A model generated the notes under the pieces. It did not search any database. It saw only the letters and a list, made by a program, of their open reading frames with translations, and had not been told where the DNA came from. Positions 8,025 through 16,366 of a stretch of 64,000 bases of DNA are shown piece by piece. The first letter of the stretch is position 1, and every line of letters starts with the position of its first letter. The stretch is from Deltaproteobacteria bacterium (GTDB lineage: Bacteria; Desulfobacterota; Desulfobacteria; Desulfobacterales; Desulfatibacillaceae). The position numbers and the translations under genes were made by a program. The stretch covers positions 1-64,000 of the forward strand of contig JACRLG010000036.1 in the NCBI GenBank assembly GCA_016235345.1, read 5' to 3'.

Positions 8025-8158
8025 AGCGGCTCAAGGCCGATCACAAGCGATGAAGTGCTAAGGTTGACGAGCCGGGCGCGGGCGTAAGCGTATCGAGATA
8101 CGTGCGCACCGCGTCCGGCGAAGTCTGACACAGCAATTCGCGCTTGTGGACGGCCGCT
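8025..8158. repeat. Dispersed palindromic repeat, short-core copy B
   Basis: A palindrome of about 134 bp. The arms are AGCGGC...GGCCGATCACAAGCG and CGCTTGTGGACGGCCGCT. The centre is GCGTAT, four bases, ATACGTGCG, a variant of the family core with compensating changes on both sides. It ends eight bases from the trpB2 stop codon. Confidence 0.75.
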
Positions 8159-8165
8159 GCTCAGC

Positions 8166-9542
8166 TTACCTCGATTTAAGATTCGCGGGCCTGGGGTAAT
8201 TCTTGAACGCCTCCGCCGCCTTGACCTTCTCCTCTTCCGTGAAGATCGGGTTGGTGAGCTCCCCTGCCAGGAATTTTTCGTAAGCGCCGAGGTCGAGGCA
8301 GCCGTGGCCGCTCCAGTTGAAGAGGATGACCTTTTCCTTGCCCTCTTCCTTGGCGCGCCTGGCTTCCTTCACCACCTGGGCGATGGCGTGGGTGGTTTCG
8401 GGGGCCGGGATGTGTCCCTCTGAACGGGCGAAGATGAGGCCCGCCTCGTAGGCTTCCAGCTGGCTCACTGCCTTGGCTTCCAGGAGTCCCTCGTTCACGA
8501 GCTGGCTTACGGTGGGGGCCATGCCGTGGTAGCGCAGGCCGCCCGCGTGGAAGGGAGCGGGCACGAAGTTGTGTCCAAGGCTGTGCATGGGCAGAAGGGG
8601 GGTGTATCCGGCGTTGTCGCCGTGATCGTACACGAACGGGCCCTGGGTGAGGGTGGGGCAGGCTGCGGGCTCCACCGGGAAGATTTCGATGTTCTTGCCG
8701 TTGATCTTGTCCAGCACAAAGGGGAAGGCAGTTCCGGCGAAGTTGGAGCCGCCGCCCGCGCAGCCGATGATGATGTCCGGGTATTCGCCCACCTTGGCAA
8801 GCTGGTTCTTGGCCTCGAGGCCTATGACGGTCTGGTGCAGCATCACGTGGTTCAGAACGCTTCCAAGGCTGTAGCGGGTCTGGCCGGTGGTGTCGGAAAC
8901 GGCGGCCTCGACGGCTTCGGAAATGGCGATGCCGAGGCTTCCGGGGGTGTCGGGATATTGGGCCAAAACGTCACGGCCCGCCTTGGTTTCCATGCTTGGG
9001 CTTGGAATGCACTTTCCGCCCCAAACTCCCATCATGGTTTTTCTGTAGGGTTTCTGGTCAAAGGAGATGCGTACCATGAAAACCTTGCACTCAAGGCCGA
9101 ACTGGCTGCACGCAAACGATAGGGCCGAGCCCCACTGGCCGGCTCCGGTTTCGGTGGTGATGCGCTTTATGCCGAAGACCTTGTTGTAATAGGCCTGGGG
9201 AACGGCGGTGTTGGGCTTGTGGCTTCCGGGGGGGCTTACGCCCTCGTTCTTGAAATAGATGCGGGCCGGTGTGTCCAGGGCCTTTTCAAGATTGATGGCG
9301 CGAACCAGCGGGCTTGGCCGCCATATCCGGTAAACTTCCATGACCGGCTCGGGAATGGTGATCCACCGCTCGCTTGAGACTTCCTGCTCGATGAGATTCA
9401 TGGGAAAGACGGGGGCCAGGGCGTCGGGGGAGACGGGGTTTCCATCCGGCCCCAAAGGCGGGTTCATCTTGATGTCCGCCAGAATATTGTACCACTGCCG
9501 GGGCATCTCGTCTTCGGAGAGGACAATCTTTCTCAAGGCCAT
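8166..9542 (-). CDS. trpB2: TrpB2-type tryptophan synthase beta-like enzyme
   Basis: A 458-residue PLP enzyme of the TrpB2 branch, longer than ordinary TrpB. The PLP lysine is Lys109 in [21 protein letters not shown] follows and GCAGGGSNF is the phosphate-binding glycine loop. The C-terminal region contains [10 protein letters not shown]. TrpB2 enzymes catalyse formation of tryptophan from indole and serine or phosphoserine, and often occur without a neighbouring trpA, as here. AAGGA precedes the ATG. Its physiological role (indole salvage or another serine-type replacement) is not shown by the context. Confidence 0.92.
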   Translation of the reverse strand: MALRKIVLSEDEMPRQWYNILADIKMNPPLGPDGNPVSPDALAPVFPMNLIEQEVSSERWITIPEPVMEVYRIWRPSPLVRAINLEKALDTPARIYFKNEGVSPPGSHKPNTAVPQAYYNKVFGIKRITTETGAGQWGSALSFACSQFGLECKVFMVRISFDQKPYRKTMMGVWGGKCIPSPSMETKAGRDVLAQYPDTPGSLGIAISEAVEAAVSDTTGQTRYSLGSVLNHVMLHQTVIGLEAKNQLAKVGEYPDIIIGCAGGGSNFAGTAFPFVLDKINGKNIEIFPVEPAACPTLTQGPFVYDHGDNAGYTPLLPMHSLGHNFVPAPFHAGGLRYHGMAPTVSQLVNEGLLEAKAVSQLEAYEAGLIFARSEGHIPAPETTHAIAQVVKEARRAKEEGKEKVILFNWSGHGCLDLGAYEKFLAGELTNPIFTEEEKVKAAEAFKNYPRPANLKSR

Positions 9543-9729
9543 TTCACGTTCCTTTCATGGGTTTGCGGGTGGATGCGGCGAAAAATGGTTTGAAAAGCCT
9601 GTAACCTATTTTTTATCGGTAGGCAAGAAGGGACAAGAGGGGATGAAAAGAAAATTTGCAGGCGCAGGCATTTCGGATATCACAAATTTGTAGCAATCAA
9701 GCGAAAATATGCTGCTGCTACCATTATCC

Positions 9730-9758
9730 TTGTGTTTGGCATCCCCTTGGCCTATAGA
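9730..9758 (+). promoter_or_regulatory. Candidate sigma-70 promoter of the fumarase gene
   Basis: TTGTGT at 9730-9735 and TATAGA at 9753-9758 are separated by 17 bases, 45 bases before the fumarase start codon. The gap between the divergent trpB2 and fumarase genes (9543-9802) shows no other feature. Confidence 0.45.
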
Positions 9759-9802
9759 AATTTCTTGACTGAACATGACCACGCGGTCAAGGAGGCAGAA
9801 AA

Positions 9803-11461
9803 ATGAGCGGCGAATATTCATATAACCCCTTGTATCCCTTGGGGCCTGACACCACCGTCTATCGCAAACTGACAAGCGACTATGTTTCCGTAAGGGATTG
9901 CGGAAGCGACCGCTTTTTATCGGTTGACCACGAAGGGCTGGCGTATCTCGCCAAAACCGCCTTCACCGAAGTAAGCCACAGGATGCGCACAAGCCACCTG
10001 GCCCTTTTCGCCAAAATCCTGAAGGACCCCAAGGCAAGCGACAACGACCGCTACGTGGCCCTCGAAATGCTCAGAAACGCCCAGATTGCCGCCCAGATGG
10101 TCTTTCCCCTTTGCCAGGACACCGGAACAGCCGTCATCATGGGCAAAAAGGGCGGCAACGTCCTTACCCCCGGCCACGACGAGGCGGCCCTTTCCGAGGG
10201 CGTAAGGCTTGCGTACACCACAAACAACCTGCGATATAGCCAGAACGCGCCCGTCACCATGTTCGAGGAAAAAAACACGGGCAACAACCTCCCGGCCCAG
10301 ATAGACCTTTATTCAACCAGCGGGGATTCCTACAATTTCCTCTTCATCGCAAAGGGCGGCGGCTCGGCCAACAAGACCTACCTGTACCAGGAAACCAAGG
10401 CCATCCTGAACCCCCAGGCCCTTTTGAATTTCATGGTGGAAAAGATGGTGTCCCTTGGAACGGCGGCCTGCCCTCCCTATCACCTTGCCTTCGTGGTGGG
10501 GGGAAGCTCCGCCGAAACCAACCTCAAAACCGTTAAAATGGCGACCGCCGGATACCTGGACAACCTGCCCACAAGCGGGGACGCTGGCGGCCACGCTTTC
10601 CGCGACCTTGAACTTGAACACAAGCTCCTTGCCGCCTCCTACGAGCTTGGCATAGGGGCCCAGTTCGGCGGAAAATATTTCTGCCTGGACACCCGCGTCA
10701 TAAGGCTTCCCCGGCACGGCGCGTCCTGCCCCATAAGCCTTGCCGTAAGCTGTTCCGCCGACCGCAACGTCAAAGCCCGCATAAACGCGGAAGGAATTTT
10801 CATAGAGCAGCTTGAGGAGGACCCCGGTCGCTTCCTTCCCGCCGACATCAACATCTTCAGCCAGGCCCCGGTGGAGATCGACCTAAACCGCCCCATGGAC
10901 GAAATAAGGGCCATCCTCACAAAATACCCTGTTGCCACCCGCGTTATCTTAAACGGCCCCATCATCGTGGCACGGGACATAGCCCACGCAAAACTGAAGG
11001 AACGCCTGGACTCCGGCAAGGGCCTGCCCGACTATTTCAAGGACCACATCGTCTATTACGCGGGCCCGGCCAAAACCCCGAAAGGCTTCGCCTGCGGCTC
11101 CTGCGGACCCACCACGTCGGGCCGCATGGACCCCTACGTGCCACACTTCCAGAAACAGGGCGCGTCTCTGGTCATGCTGGGCAAGGGAAACCGCACGGCC
11201 CAGGTGACGGAATCCTGCCAGCGCCACGGCGGCTTCTATCTTGGAAGCATCGGCGGCCCCGCCGCACGCCTCGGCAAGGAATGCATAACCAGCTTCGAGA
11301 CCCTGGAATTCCCGGAACTGGGCATGGAGGCCGTGGTCAAGATCACCGTCAAGGACTTCCCGGCCTTCATAATAGTGGACGACAAGGGCAACGACTTCTT
11401 CACCCAGCTTGCGGGACGCTGGCAGGTGCTGAAATCAACTCGCTTTTTGGAGACATTGTGA
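9803..11461 (+). CDS. fumA: Class I fumarate hydratase, fused alpha and beta parts
   Basis: The enzyme interconverts fumarate and malate with an oxygen-sensitive [4Fe-4S] cluster. The 552 residues match the fused FumA/FumB form. The three cluster cysteines are visible as Cys104 (PLCQDTGTA), Cys223 (ACPPYHLAF) and Cys317 (AVSCSADR). The C-terminal beta part has [19 protein letters not shown] and [20 protein letters not shown] at 9789-9795 fixes the ATG. An oxygen-labile fumarase fits an anaerobe. A glycosyltransferase gene follows after 34 bases but is unrelated in function. Confidence 0.95.
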   Translation: MSGEYSYNPLYPLGPDTTVYRKLTSDYVSVRDCGSDRFLSVDHEGLAYLAKTAFTEVSHRMRTSHLALFAKILKDPKASDNDRYVALEMLRNAQIAAQMVFPLCQDTGTAVIMGKKGGNVLTPGHDEAALSEGVRLAYTTNNLRYSQNAPVTMFEEKNTGNNLPAQIDLYSTSGDSYNFLFIAKGGGSANKTYLYQETKAILNPQALLNFMVEKMVSLGTAACPPYHLAFVVGGSSAETNLKTVKMATAGYLDNLPTSGDAGGHAFRDLELEHKLLAASYELGIGAQFGGKYFCLDTRVIRLPRHGASCPISLAVSCSADRNVKARINAEGIFIEQLEEDPGRFLPADINIFSQAPVEIDLNRPMDEIRAILTKYPVATRVILNGPIIVARDIAHAKLKERLDSGKGLPDYFKDHIVYYAGPAKTPKGFACGSCGPTTSGRMDPYVPHFQKQGASLVMLGKGNRTAQVTESCQRHGGFYLGSIGGPAARLGKECITSFETLEFPELGMEAVVKITVKDFPAFIIVDDKGNDFFTQLAGRWQVLKSTRFLETL

Positions 11462-11495
11462 AAGCCGCCCCTGATAAGGTTCTACTGGCTCCGCG

Positions 11496-12599
11496 ATGAA
11501 ATTCTTCTTCACATCCCCCACGTTCAGCCTTTCGGGCGTGAACACCGCCACGGCCAACATCGCCCTTGCCTTGTGCGAAATGGGCCATGACGCGCGGATT
11601 CTGATAACCCACCCCGGCGCAATCGACCGGTCCCCGCTTCCCGTCTCCCCAGGGCTTAAAGTGGAAAGCCTGCCGTCATCGCGCTTCACCCCGGCCTTTA
11701 AACGGCGGCGGATGCTGGCGGAATTCCTGGAACAAAACGCCCCCTGCGTCTACGTTCCGGGCTACGACTTCGCCCTTTCGGGGGTTTCAAAGGGCTTGTC
11801 GGACAGAATCGTGGTGATGGGTGTGGTGCACTCGGACGAGCCTGTTCATTACGATCACGTGAAACGGCTGGGATGCTCCTGGAACCGGGTGATCGCGGTG
11901 AGCGGCTTTCTGGCGGATGAGGTGAAAAGGCGCTTTCCGGTTCTTGCGGAAAGGGTCGTAGCCATTCCGTCGGGCGTGACTGTCCCCGAATGCCCGCCCT
12001 GCCGCGATTCTGACTGCGGCCCCCTGAAAATCGCATACGCCGGGCGGCTTTCACGTTATCAGAAGCGGATTTACGATCTGTCCAAGATCGCCCATAACCT
12101 TGATGGCCGTGGGATGAGGTTTTCCCTCTCCATCGCGGGCGACGGCCCGGACCGGCGCGGGCTTGAAAAAAAGTTCAAGGGGCTGACGGATCGGGCGGAA
12201 GTGCGGTTTTTGGGAACCCTCGAAAACGAGGCCGTGCGGGGGCTTTTCCGCCAGAGCCACGTATTCCTGCTTGTTTCGGAATTCGAGGGAACCCCGGTAT
12301 CATTACTGGAGGCAATGGCGGAAGGCTGCACGCCTGTTGTGACCGACCTAAGAAGCGGAATACCGGAGCTTGTGGAAAACGGCGTCACCGGATACCGCGC
12401 GCCGGTGGGCAAAATCTCCGATTTCGCGGACCGGCTGTCCATCCTTCACTGCGACCGGGCGCTTCTTGCCCGGCTTTCGGCAAACGCCCGCGAAAAAATC
12501 TCCTGCGGCCCGTATAAAATCGAGACCGTGGCCCGCCGCTACATCGAGGAGGCGGAAAAATCCTTCAACGAGGCCGCTTCGGGCTCGTTTCGCCGCTGA
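11496..12599 (+). CDS. Family 4 glycosyltransferase
   Basis: A 367-residue GT-B glycosyltransferase. The N-terminus MKFFFTSPTFSLSGVNTATA is the first strand and nucleotide loop of the acceptor domain. The donor half has KIAYAGRLSRYQKRIYDL, the strand-loop following the linker, and SEFEGTPVSLLEAMAEG, the E-x7-E motif. It is distinct from the GT4 protein at 4393-5649. Substrate unknown. It is convergent with the GT2 gene at 12778-13554, separated by a large intergenic inverted repeat. Confidence 0.85.
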   Translation: MKFFFTSPTFSLSGVNTATANIALALCEMGHDARILITHPGAIDRSPLPVSPGLKVESLPSSRFTPAFKRRRMLAEFLEQNAPCVYVPGYDFALSGVSKGLSDRIVVMGVVHSDEPVHYDHVKRLGCSWNRVIAVSGFLADEVKRRFPVLAERVVAIPSGVTVPECPPCRDSDCGPLKIAYAGRLSRYQKRIYDLSKIAHNLDGRGMRFSLSIAGDGPDRRGLEKKFKGLTDRAEVRFLGTLENEAVRGLFRQSHVFLLVSEFEGTPVSLLEAMAEGCTPVVTDLRSGIPELVENGVTGYRAPVGKISDFADRLSILHCDRALLARLSANAREKISCGPYKIETVARRYIEEAEKSFNEAASGSFRR

Positions 12600-12643
12600 T
12601 AACCAAGATTATTACTGTGAACTATTTTCAGCAAAGTGCTTTT

Positions 12644-12709
12644 CCTGGGAGCGCGGGCGTCCCGCCCGCTTATGCAGTACAATGCGGGCGAGACGCCCGC
12701 GCTCCCAGG
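12644..12709. repeat. Large GC-rich inverted repeat, GCGGGCG type
   Basis: Two 26-base arms, 12644-12669 and 12684-12709, are near-perfect reverse complements (CCTGGGAGCGCGGGCG... and ...CGCCCGCGCTCCCAGG) around a 14-base loop. It lies between two convergent glycosyltransferase genes, where it could act as a bidirectional transcription barrier. Its left flank and left arm recur at 6430-6492. Confidence 0.85.
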
Positions 12710-12777
12710 GTAAAAGCTCCCTGCTCTTTTTATTAAAAAACTGAAAACCGTTCAAAGCCATAATCCAGACTGACCGG

Positions 12778-13554
12778 CTATTCCGCAATCCCGCGCTTTT
12801 GCCTTCCGGCCTCGAATATCGCCGCCTTTTCGTCCCGCACCCTTCCTGCCGCCTCCGCCTGCTCATCCGTCAGAAGCCCGCCCGCAAGCAGTTTATTCAG
12901 GCTGCAAACGCGAAAAAGGTCCAGGCCGGGCTGGCGCGAGAGCTGGTCAACGTGGCCTCCGCGCTTTATGGTAAGGGCCTTCGGAATCAGCGGCACGGGA
13001 AGGGCCCGCCCGATTCTGAGCCACAGGTCGTAATCCTCGCAGGCGGTAAGGCCCTCGTCAAAGCCGCCGATTTCGTCGAAAAGGCTTTTTTCCATCATCA
13101 CGGCGGAGGGGCTTACAAGGCAGAGGTCCAGGGACCGGAAAAAAATTTCGCCGTCCGGCTTTTTGTGGCGCTTTTTGGGGTTGACCCGGACTCCGTTTCT
13201 TATCCAGGTCTCCTCGGTCTGGCAGATGCGGCATCCGGGCGAATTTTCCATGAAATCAAACTGGATGCGGAGCTTTTCCGGAAGCCACAGATCGTCGGAA
13301 TCCAGAAATGCGATCAACCGGCCCCGCGCACGGGCGACGCCGGTGTTGCGGGCGGCTGAAACGCCCCTGTTTTCCGTGCGGATCATCTTGATCTGCGGAA
13401 AGGCGGCCAGGATTTCAGGGGTGGAGTCGGTGGAGCCGTCGTCCACAACTATCAGCTCAAAATCGGAAAAATCCTGATCCAACACCGAGCCGATGGCCTC
13501 GGCCACGCACCATGCGCGGTTGTAAACGGGTATTATTACGGACACCTTGGGCAT
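12778..13554 (-). CDS. Family 2 glycosyltransferase
   Basis: A GT-A fold enzyme of 258 residues. It starts PKVSVIIPVYNRAWCVAEAI, then LIVVDDGSTDSTP with the nucleotide-binding aspartates (DDGS at 38-41), NRGVSAARNTGVARARG, and FLDSDDLW (85-90), the DXD-like metal site. EDYDLWLRIGRA further on is the ED motif seen in many GT2 enzymes. No membrane helix is evident. It begins three bases after the phosphoesterase gene, so the two form an operon. The sugar donor and acceptor are not known. Confidence 0.9.
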   Translation of the reverse strand: MPKVSVIIPVYNRAWCVAEAIGSVLDQDFSDFELIVVDDGSTDSTPEILAAFPQIKMIRTENRGVSAARNTGVARARGRLIAFLDSDDLWLPEKLRIQFDFMENSPGCRICQTEETWIRNGVRVNPKKRHKKPDGEIFFRSLDLCLVSPSAVMMEKSLFDEIGGFDEGLTACEDYDLWLRIGRALPVPLIPKALTIKRGGHVDQLSRQPGLDLFRVCSLNKLLAGGLLTDEQAEAAGRVRDEKAAIFEAGRQKRGIAE

Positions 13555-13557
13555 GGG

Positions 13558-14178
13558 TCAGAGGCTTAGAGATGTGACGGCGTGCCGGTCCTGATCCCAG
13601 ACCATGCACAAGCCGTTGATGAGCGCCCCGCAGGTGACTATGAAGGCCAGGCCGGGGCGCAGTTCGATCTTCTGGCCGGGGGCGGGGACCCGGTCCGAGA
13701 GCCGCCCGTCCTCCATGCAGACCACGCAGGGGTCATGGTTGTGGCCCCGGAAAAGAAGCCGCTCGCGGTGCGGAAAGCCCAGATAAAAGGCCATCTCCTT
13801 TTTTCCCATGCCCCGCACCATGGCGGAAAGCCCAAGCTCCCGCACGAATGGCAGGGAATGCACGAAGGCCGCGCCGTCAATCCTGATTTTGAGGGGAAGG
13901 GCTTTGAGCCAGGCCACGGTTTCGGGCGAAACGTCCCCAAGGTCGAGACCGTCCCGGTTGGCAACCACCATGTGGTCGTTGTTGCCCTTCACCGTGGAAA
14001 CCCCGTTTTCCCGCAGAATAGAAACGCACCGGTCGGCGCTTTCCGGGCGGGAGGAGTCGCACACGTCGCCCAGATGCACCAGGCTTTGGCAGCCAAGGCT
14101 CGAAAGAGCCCCAATGGCCCCTTCGATGGCCGAAGCATCGCCGTGGCTGTCCGCCATTATGCCCACGAGCCTGTTCAT
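13558..14178 (-). CDS. Calcineurin-like metallophosphoesterase, YfcE/MJ0936-like
   Basis: A 206-residue phosphodiesterase-type protein with the motifs of the superfamily in order: GIMADSHGD (D-x-H), HLGDVCDS (GD), KGNNDH (GNxD/H), and FRGHNHDP near the C-terminus (GHxH). These residues bind two metal ions. The closest groups hydrolyse phosphodiesters or nucleotides; the real substrate is unknown. No clear Shine-Dalgarno sequence precedes the ATG. It heads a two-gene operon with the GT2 gene. Confidence 0.87.
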   Translation of the reverse strand: MNRLVGIMADSHGDASAIEGAIGALSSLGCQSLVHLGDVCDSSRPESADRCVSILRENGVSTVKGNNDHMVVANRDGLDLGDVSPETVAWLKALPLKIRIDGAAFVHSLPFVRELGLSAMVRGMGKKEMAFYLGFPHRERLLFRGHNHDPCVVCMEDGRLSDRVPAPGQKIELRPGLAFIVTCGALINGLCMVWDQDRHAVTSLSL

Positions 14179-14236
14179 TCTAAAAACTTACGCCAGAAAT
14201 GATGTGTTGTCAAAAACCTGCAAGACCCCAAGAAAT

Positions 14237-14266
14237 TTGACACGGGTCGGCCAAAGCGGGTAAACT
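14237..14266 (+). promoter_or_regulatory. Sigma-70-type promoter of the Fe-S protein gene
   Basis: A perfect -35, TTGACA at 14237-14242, is 18 bases from TAAACT at 14261-14266. The start codon is about 95 bases further on. The opposite-strand phosphoesterase gene starts at 14178, so this lies in a divergent promoter region. Confidence 0.55.
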
Positions 14267-14360
14267 GTAAGGCAATCAAAAGCATACGGCCCGTCAATAT
14301 CCCGCTCTCATCCGTCAGGCTTGAAACAAACCGCTTAACCAAACCGGGGGAAAACTTGCC

Positions 14361-15581
14361 ATGCCCGTCACCCAGGCCCACAGACGCCTTGCCGAAAAGT
14401 TCATGTTCAAGAAAACCTTTCCCGACGCCATGGTGGGAGACGCCCTTTTAGCGCTGGTGGCCCACATGTACACCGAAGAAGAGGCGGACGTGGCCTGTGC
14501 GCTCTCCTTCACGCCAAAGCCTGCGGAAATGATCGCCAAGAAGCTCAAAAGGCCCCTTGCCGAGGTGAAACCCATACTGGATTCCATGGCCGAGCGTCTG
14601 CTGATGATCAGCGTAAAGGCCGCCGGCGTAACCCTTTACATGTTCGCCATGCTGGTGCCCGGGGTTTACGAGTTCCAGATGATACGAAGCAAAAACGCGG
14701 GAGAGGACCTCACGCACTTTAAGCGCTTTGCGGAAATTTTCGAGGACCTTTACGAAGAATACATGACCTGGATCAAACCCAAGACCCTTGGAAAGGACCT
14801 CCGGTTCGGGCGCGTGGTGGCGGTGGAGCAGTCCATCACCCGGTCTTCCGGGGTGATGCCACTTGCCACGGACAGGTACTCCGAGATAGTTGACAGGAAC
14901 AAGAGCTTCTGCCTGGTGAACGTCTGCGCCTGCCGCCGTGAAAAGGAACTCATTGGCAAGGGCTGCGGACGTGGCATGGACGTGTGCTCCGGCATGGGCT
15001 ATCTTGCGGACCTGGCCATAGACAAAGGCCTTGCCCGGAGGGTCTCGAAAGAGGAGTTCATGGAAGCCAAGGCCCGCGCGACCTCCCTTGGCCTCGTTCA
15101 CATGGTGGACAACCTCACCGACCCCATGCAGGTGTGCTCCTGCTGCACCTGCTGCTGCGGGGCCTTGCGGATGCTCAAGGATTACAACATCCCGACGGTG
15201 ATCGTCGGGAGCCACTTCGAGGCCGTTACAGACCCGGACCTTTGCAACGGCTGCTCCCTTTGCGCGAAAATCTGCCCCATGGAAGCCATATCCATGATCG
15301 GCAAGGGCAAGGCCAAAAAGGCGCAGATCAATTACGCCAAGTGCATCGGCTGCGGCCTGTGCGTAACAAAGTGCGACAAGACCTGTGCAATGACCCTAAG
15401 GGAAAGGGCCGGGCACAAGCCGCCCTCAAGGAACCCGGTGGACTACTATTCCGAAAGAACCCGCGAGCTTATGGGCAGGGACCATCCCTTTCTGAAAGGC
15501 ATCGGGCTCGCAACCGGAAGCGCTCTCTACAACATCGCGCCAATCAGCGTAACCGGGCCGAAATACAAAACAAAGGCATGA
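14361..15581 (+). CDS. Cys-rich protein with two ferredoxin-type clusters, paralogue 1
   Basis: A 406-residue protein. From N to C: a helical, possibly winged-helix region (about 25-110), a Cys motif CACRREKELIGKGCGRGMDVCS (189-210), a dense cluster CSCCTCCCGALR at 259-270 with six Cys in nine residues, and two ferredoxin sites, CNGCSLCAKICP (295-306) and CIGCGLCVTKCD (328-339). The ferredoxin sites should hold two [4Fe-4S] clusters. The CxCCxCCCG block may hold another metal centre. The protein at 48179-49261 has the same layout. A role in electron transfer or redox sensing is inferred; no signal peptide or membrane segment is convincing, so it is probably cytoplasmic. GGGGGAAA precedes the ATG. 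Confidence 0.75.
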   Translation: MPVTQAHRRLAEKFMFKKTFPDAMVGDALLALVAHMYTEEEADVACALSFTPKPAEMIAKKLKRPLAEVKPILDSMAERLLMISVKAAGVTLYMFAMLVPGVYEFQMIRSKNAGEDLTHFKRFAEIFEDLYEEYMTWIKPKTLGKDLRFGRVVAVEQSITRSSGVMPLATDRYSEIVDRNKSFCLVNVCACRREKELIGKGCGRGMDVCSGMGYLADLAIDKGLARRVSKEEFMEAKARATSLGLVHMVDNLTDPMQVCSCCTCCCGALRMLKDYNIPTVIVGSHFEAVTDPDLCNGCSLCAKICPMEAISMIGKGKAKKAQINYAKCIGCGLCVTKCDKTCAMTLRERAGHKPPSRNPVDYYSERTRELMGRDHPFLKGIGLATGSALYNIAPISVTGPKYKTKA

Positions 15582-15716
15582 CCGAAGGCGGGAGACGCCC
15601 GGAAGATGCAGGCTTTCCGGCCATCCGGGCGGCGACGCCCGTTTCGCAGCCAATGCCCGGATTGTGATGACAATCGGCCCGATAAGAGTATTAATTCACA
15701 ATTACGGCGAACACCA

Positions 15717-15745
15717 TTGACAGGAACTCTTTTTTTTTATATGTC
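15717..15745 (+). promoter_or_regulatory. Candidate promoter with TTGACA/TGTCAA palindrome before hpt
   Basis: TTGACA at 15717-15722 is 17 bases from TATGTC at 15740-15745; a T run fills much of the spacer. TGTCAA at 15742-15747 makes an inverted repeat with the -35 box, which could be an operator. Confidence 0.4.
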
Positions 15746-15823
15746 AAATAGATAAGGGGATTGAATTCAAAAAATACACTTACGGCCTGCCATCGGGTGC
15801 TTTTTCCGGGCGGCGGCGTTTGC

Positions 15824-16351
15824 ATGGGCTCCATGCCGGACCTTTATCCCGTATTCAGCGAAAGCGAAATAGCGCGCGGCGTCCGGGACCTTGCCCGGCG
15901 CATTTCGGAAGACTACGCTGGTGCCGACCTGGTTCTTGTGGGAGTCTTAAACGGCGCGTTCATCTTCCTGGCCGATCTTGCCAGACAGATAACCACGCCG
16001 CACAAGATCGATTTCGTAAGGGCCAGAAGCTACGGCGGCTCCACCCAATCGGCGGGAAGCATCAGCCTTACCAAGGACCTGGAGCTCAATATAAAGGGAA
16101 AGGATGTCCTTTTGGTGGAGGACATCATTGATACCGGCCTTTCCATTGATTTTCTCAAAAAGCGCCTCGCCCTGCTTTCGCCCCGCTCGCTTAAGGTGTG
16201 CGCGGCCATTGACAAGGATGAGCGCCGGGAAAAGGCCGTGGACGTGGATTACCGGTGTTTCCGCGTGAACCGGGGGTTTCTGGTGGGTTACGGCCTGGAC
16301 ATGGCCGAACAATACCGCAGCCTGCCTGCGATATACGAAATAAAACCCTAA
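15824..16351 (+). CDS. hpt: Hypoxanthine phosphoribosyltransferase
   Basis: The enzyme salvages hypoxanthine or guanine with PRPP. The PRPP-binding motif is VLLVEDIIDTGLSI, and upstream LVGVLNGAFIFLADL and the flexible-loop segment SYGGSTQSAG match the family; RCFRVNRGFLVGYGLDM closes the base pocket. The start is uncertain. ATG at 15824 (GGGCGGCGG upstream) or 15833 gives the usual length of about 172-175 residues. A longer in-frame reading from TTG at 15761 has its Shine-Dalgarno-like sequence too close to use. The next gene starts 15 bases after the stop, suggesting an operon. Confidence 0.92.
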   Translation: MGSMPDLYPVFSESEIARGVRDLARRISEDYAGADLVLVGVLNGAFIFLADLARQITTPHKIDFVRARSYGGSTQSAGSISLTKDLELNIKGKDVLLVEDIIDTGLSIDFLKKRLALLSPRSLKVCAAIDKDERREKAVDVDYRCFRVNRGFLVGYGLDMAEQYRSLPAIYEIKP

Positions 16352-16366
16352 GATCGGGATACTGTC

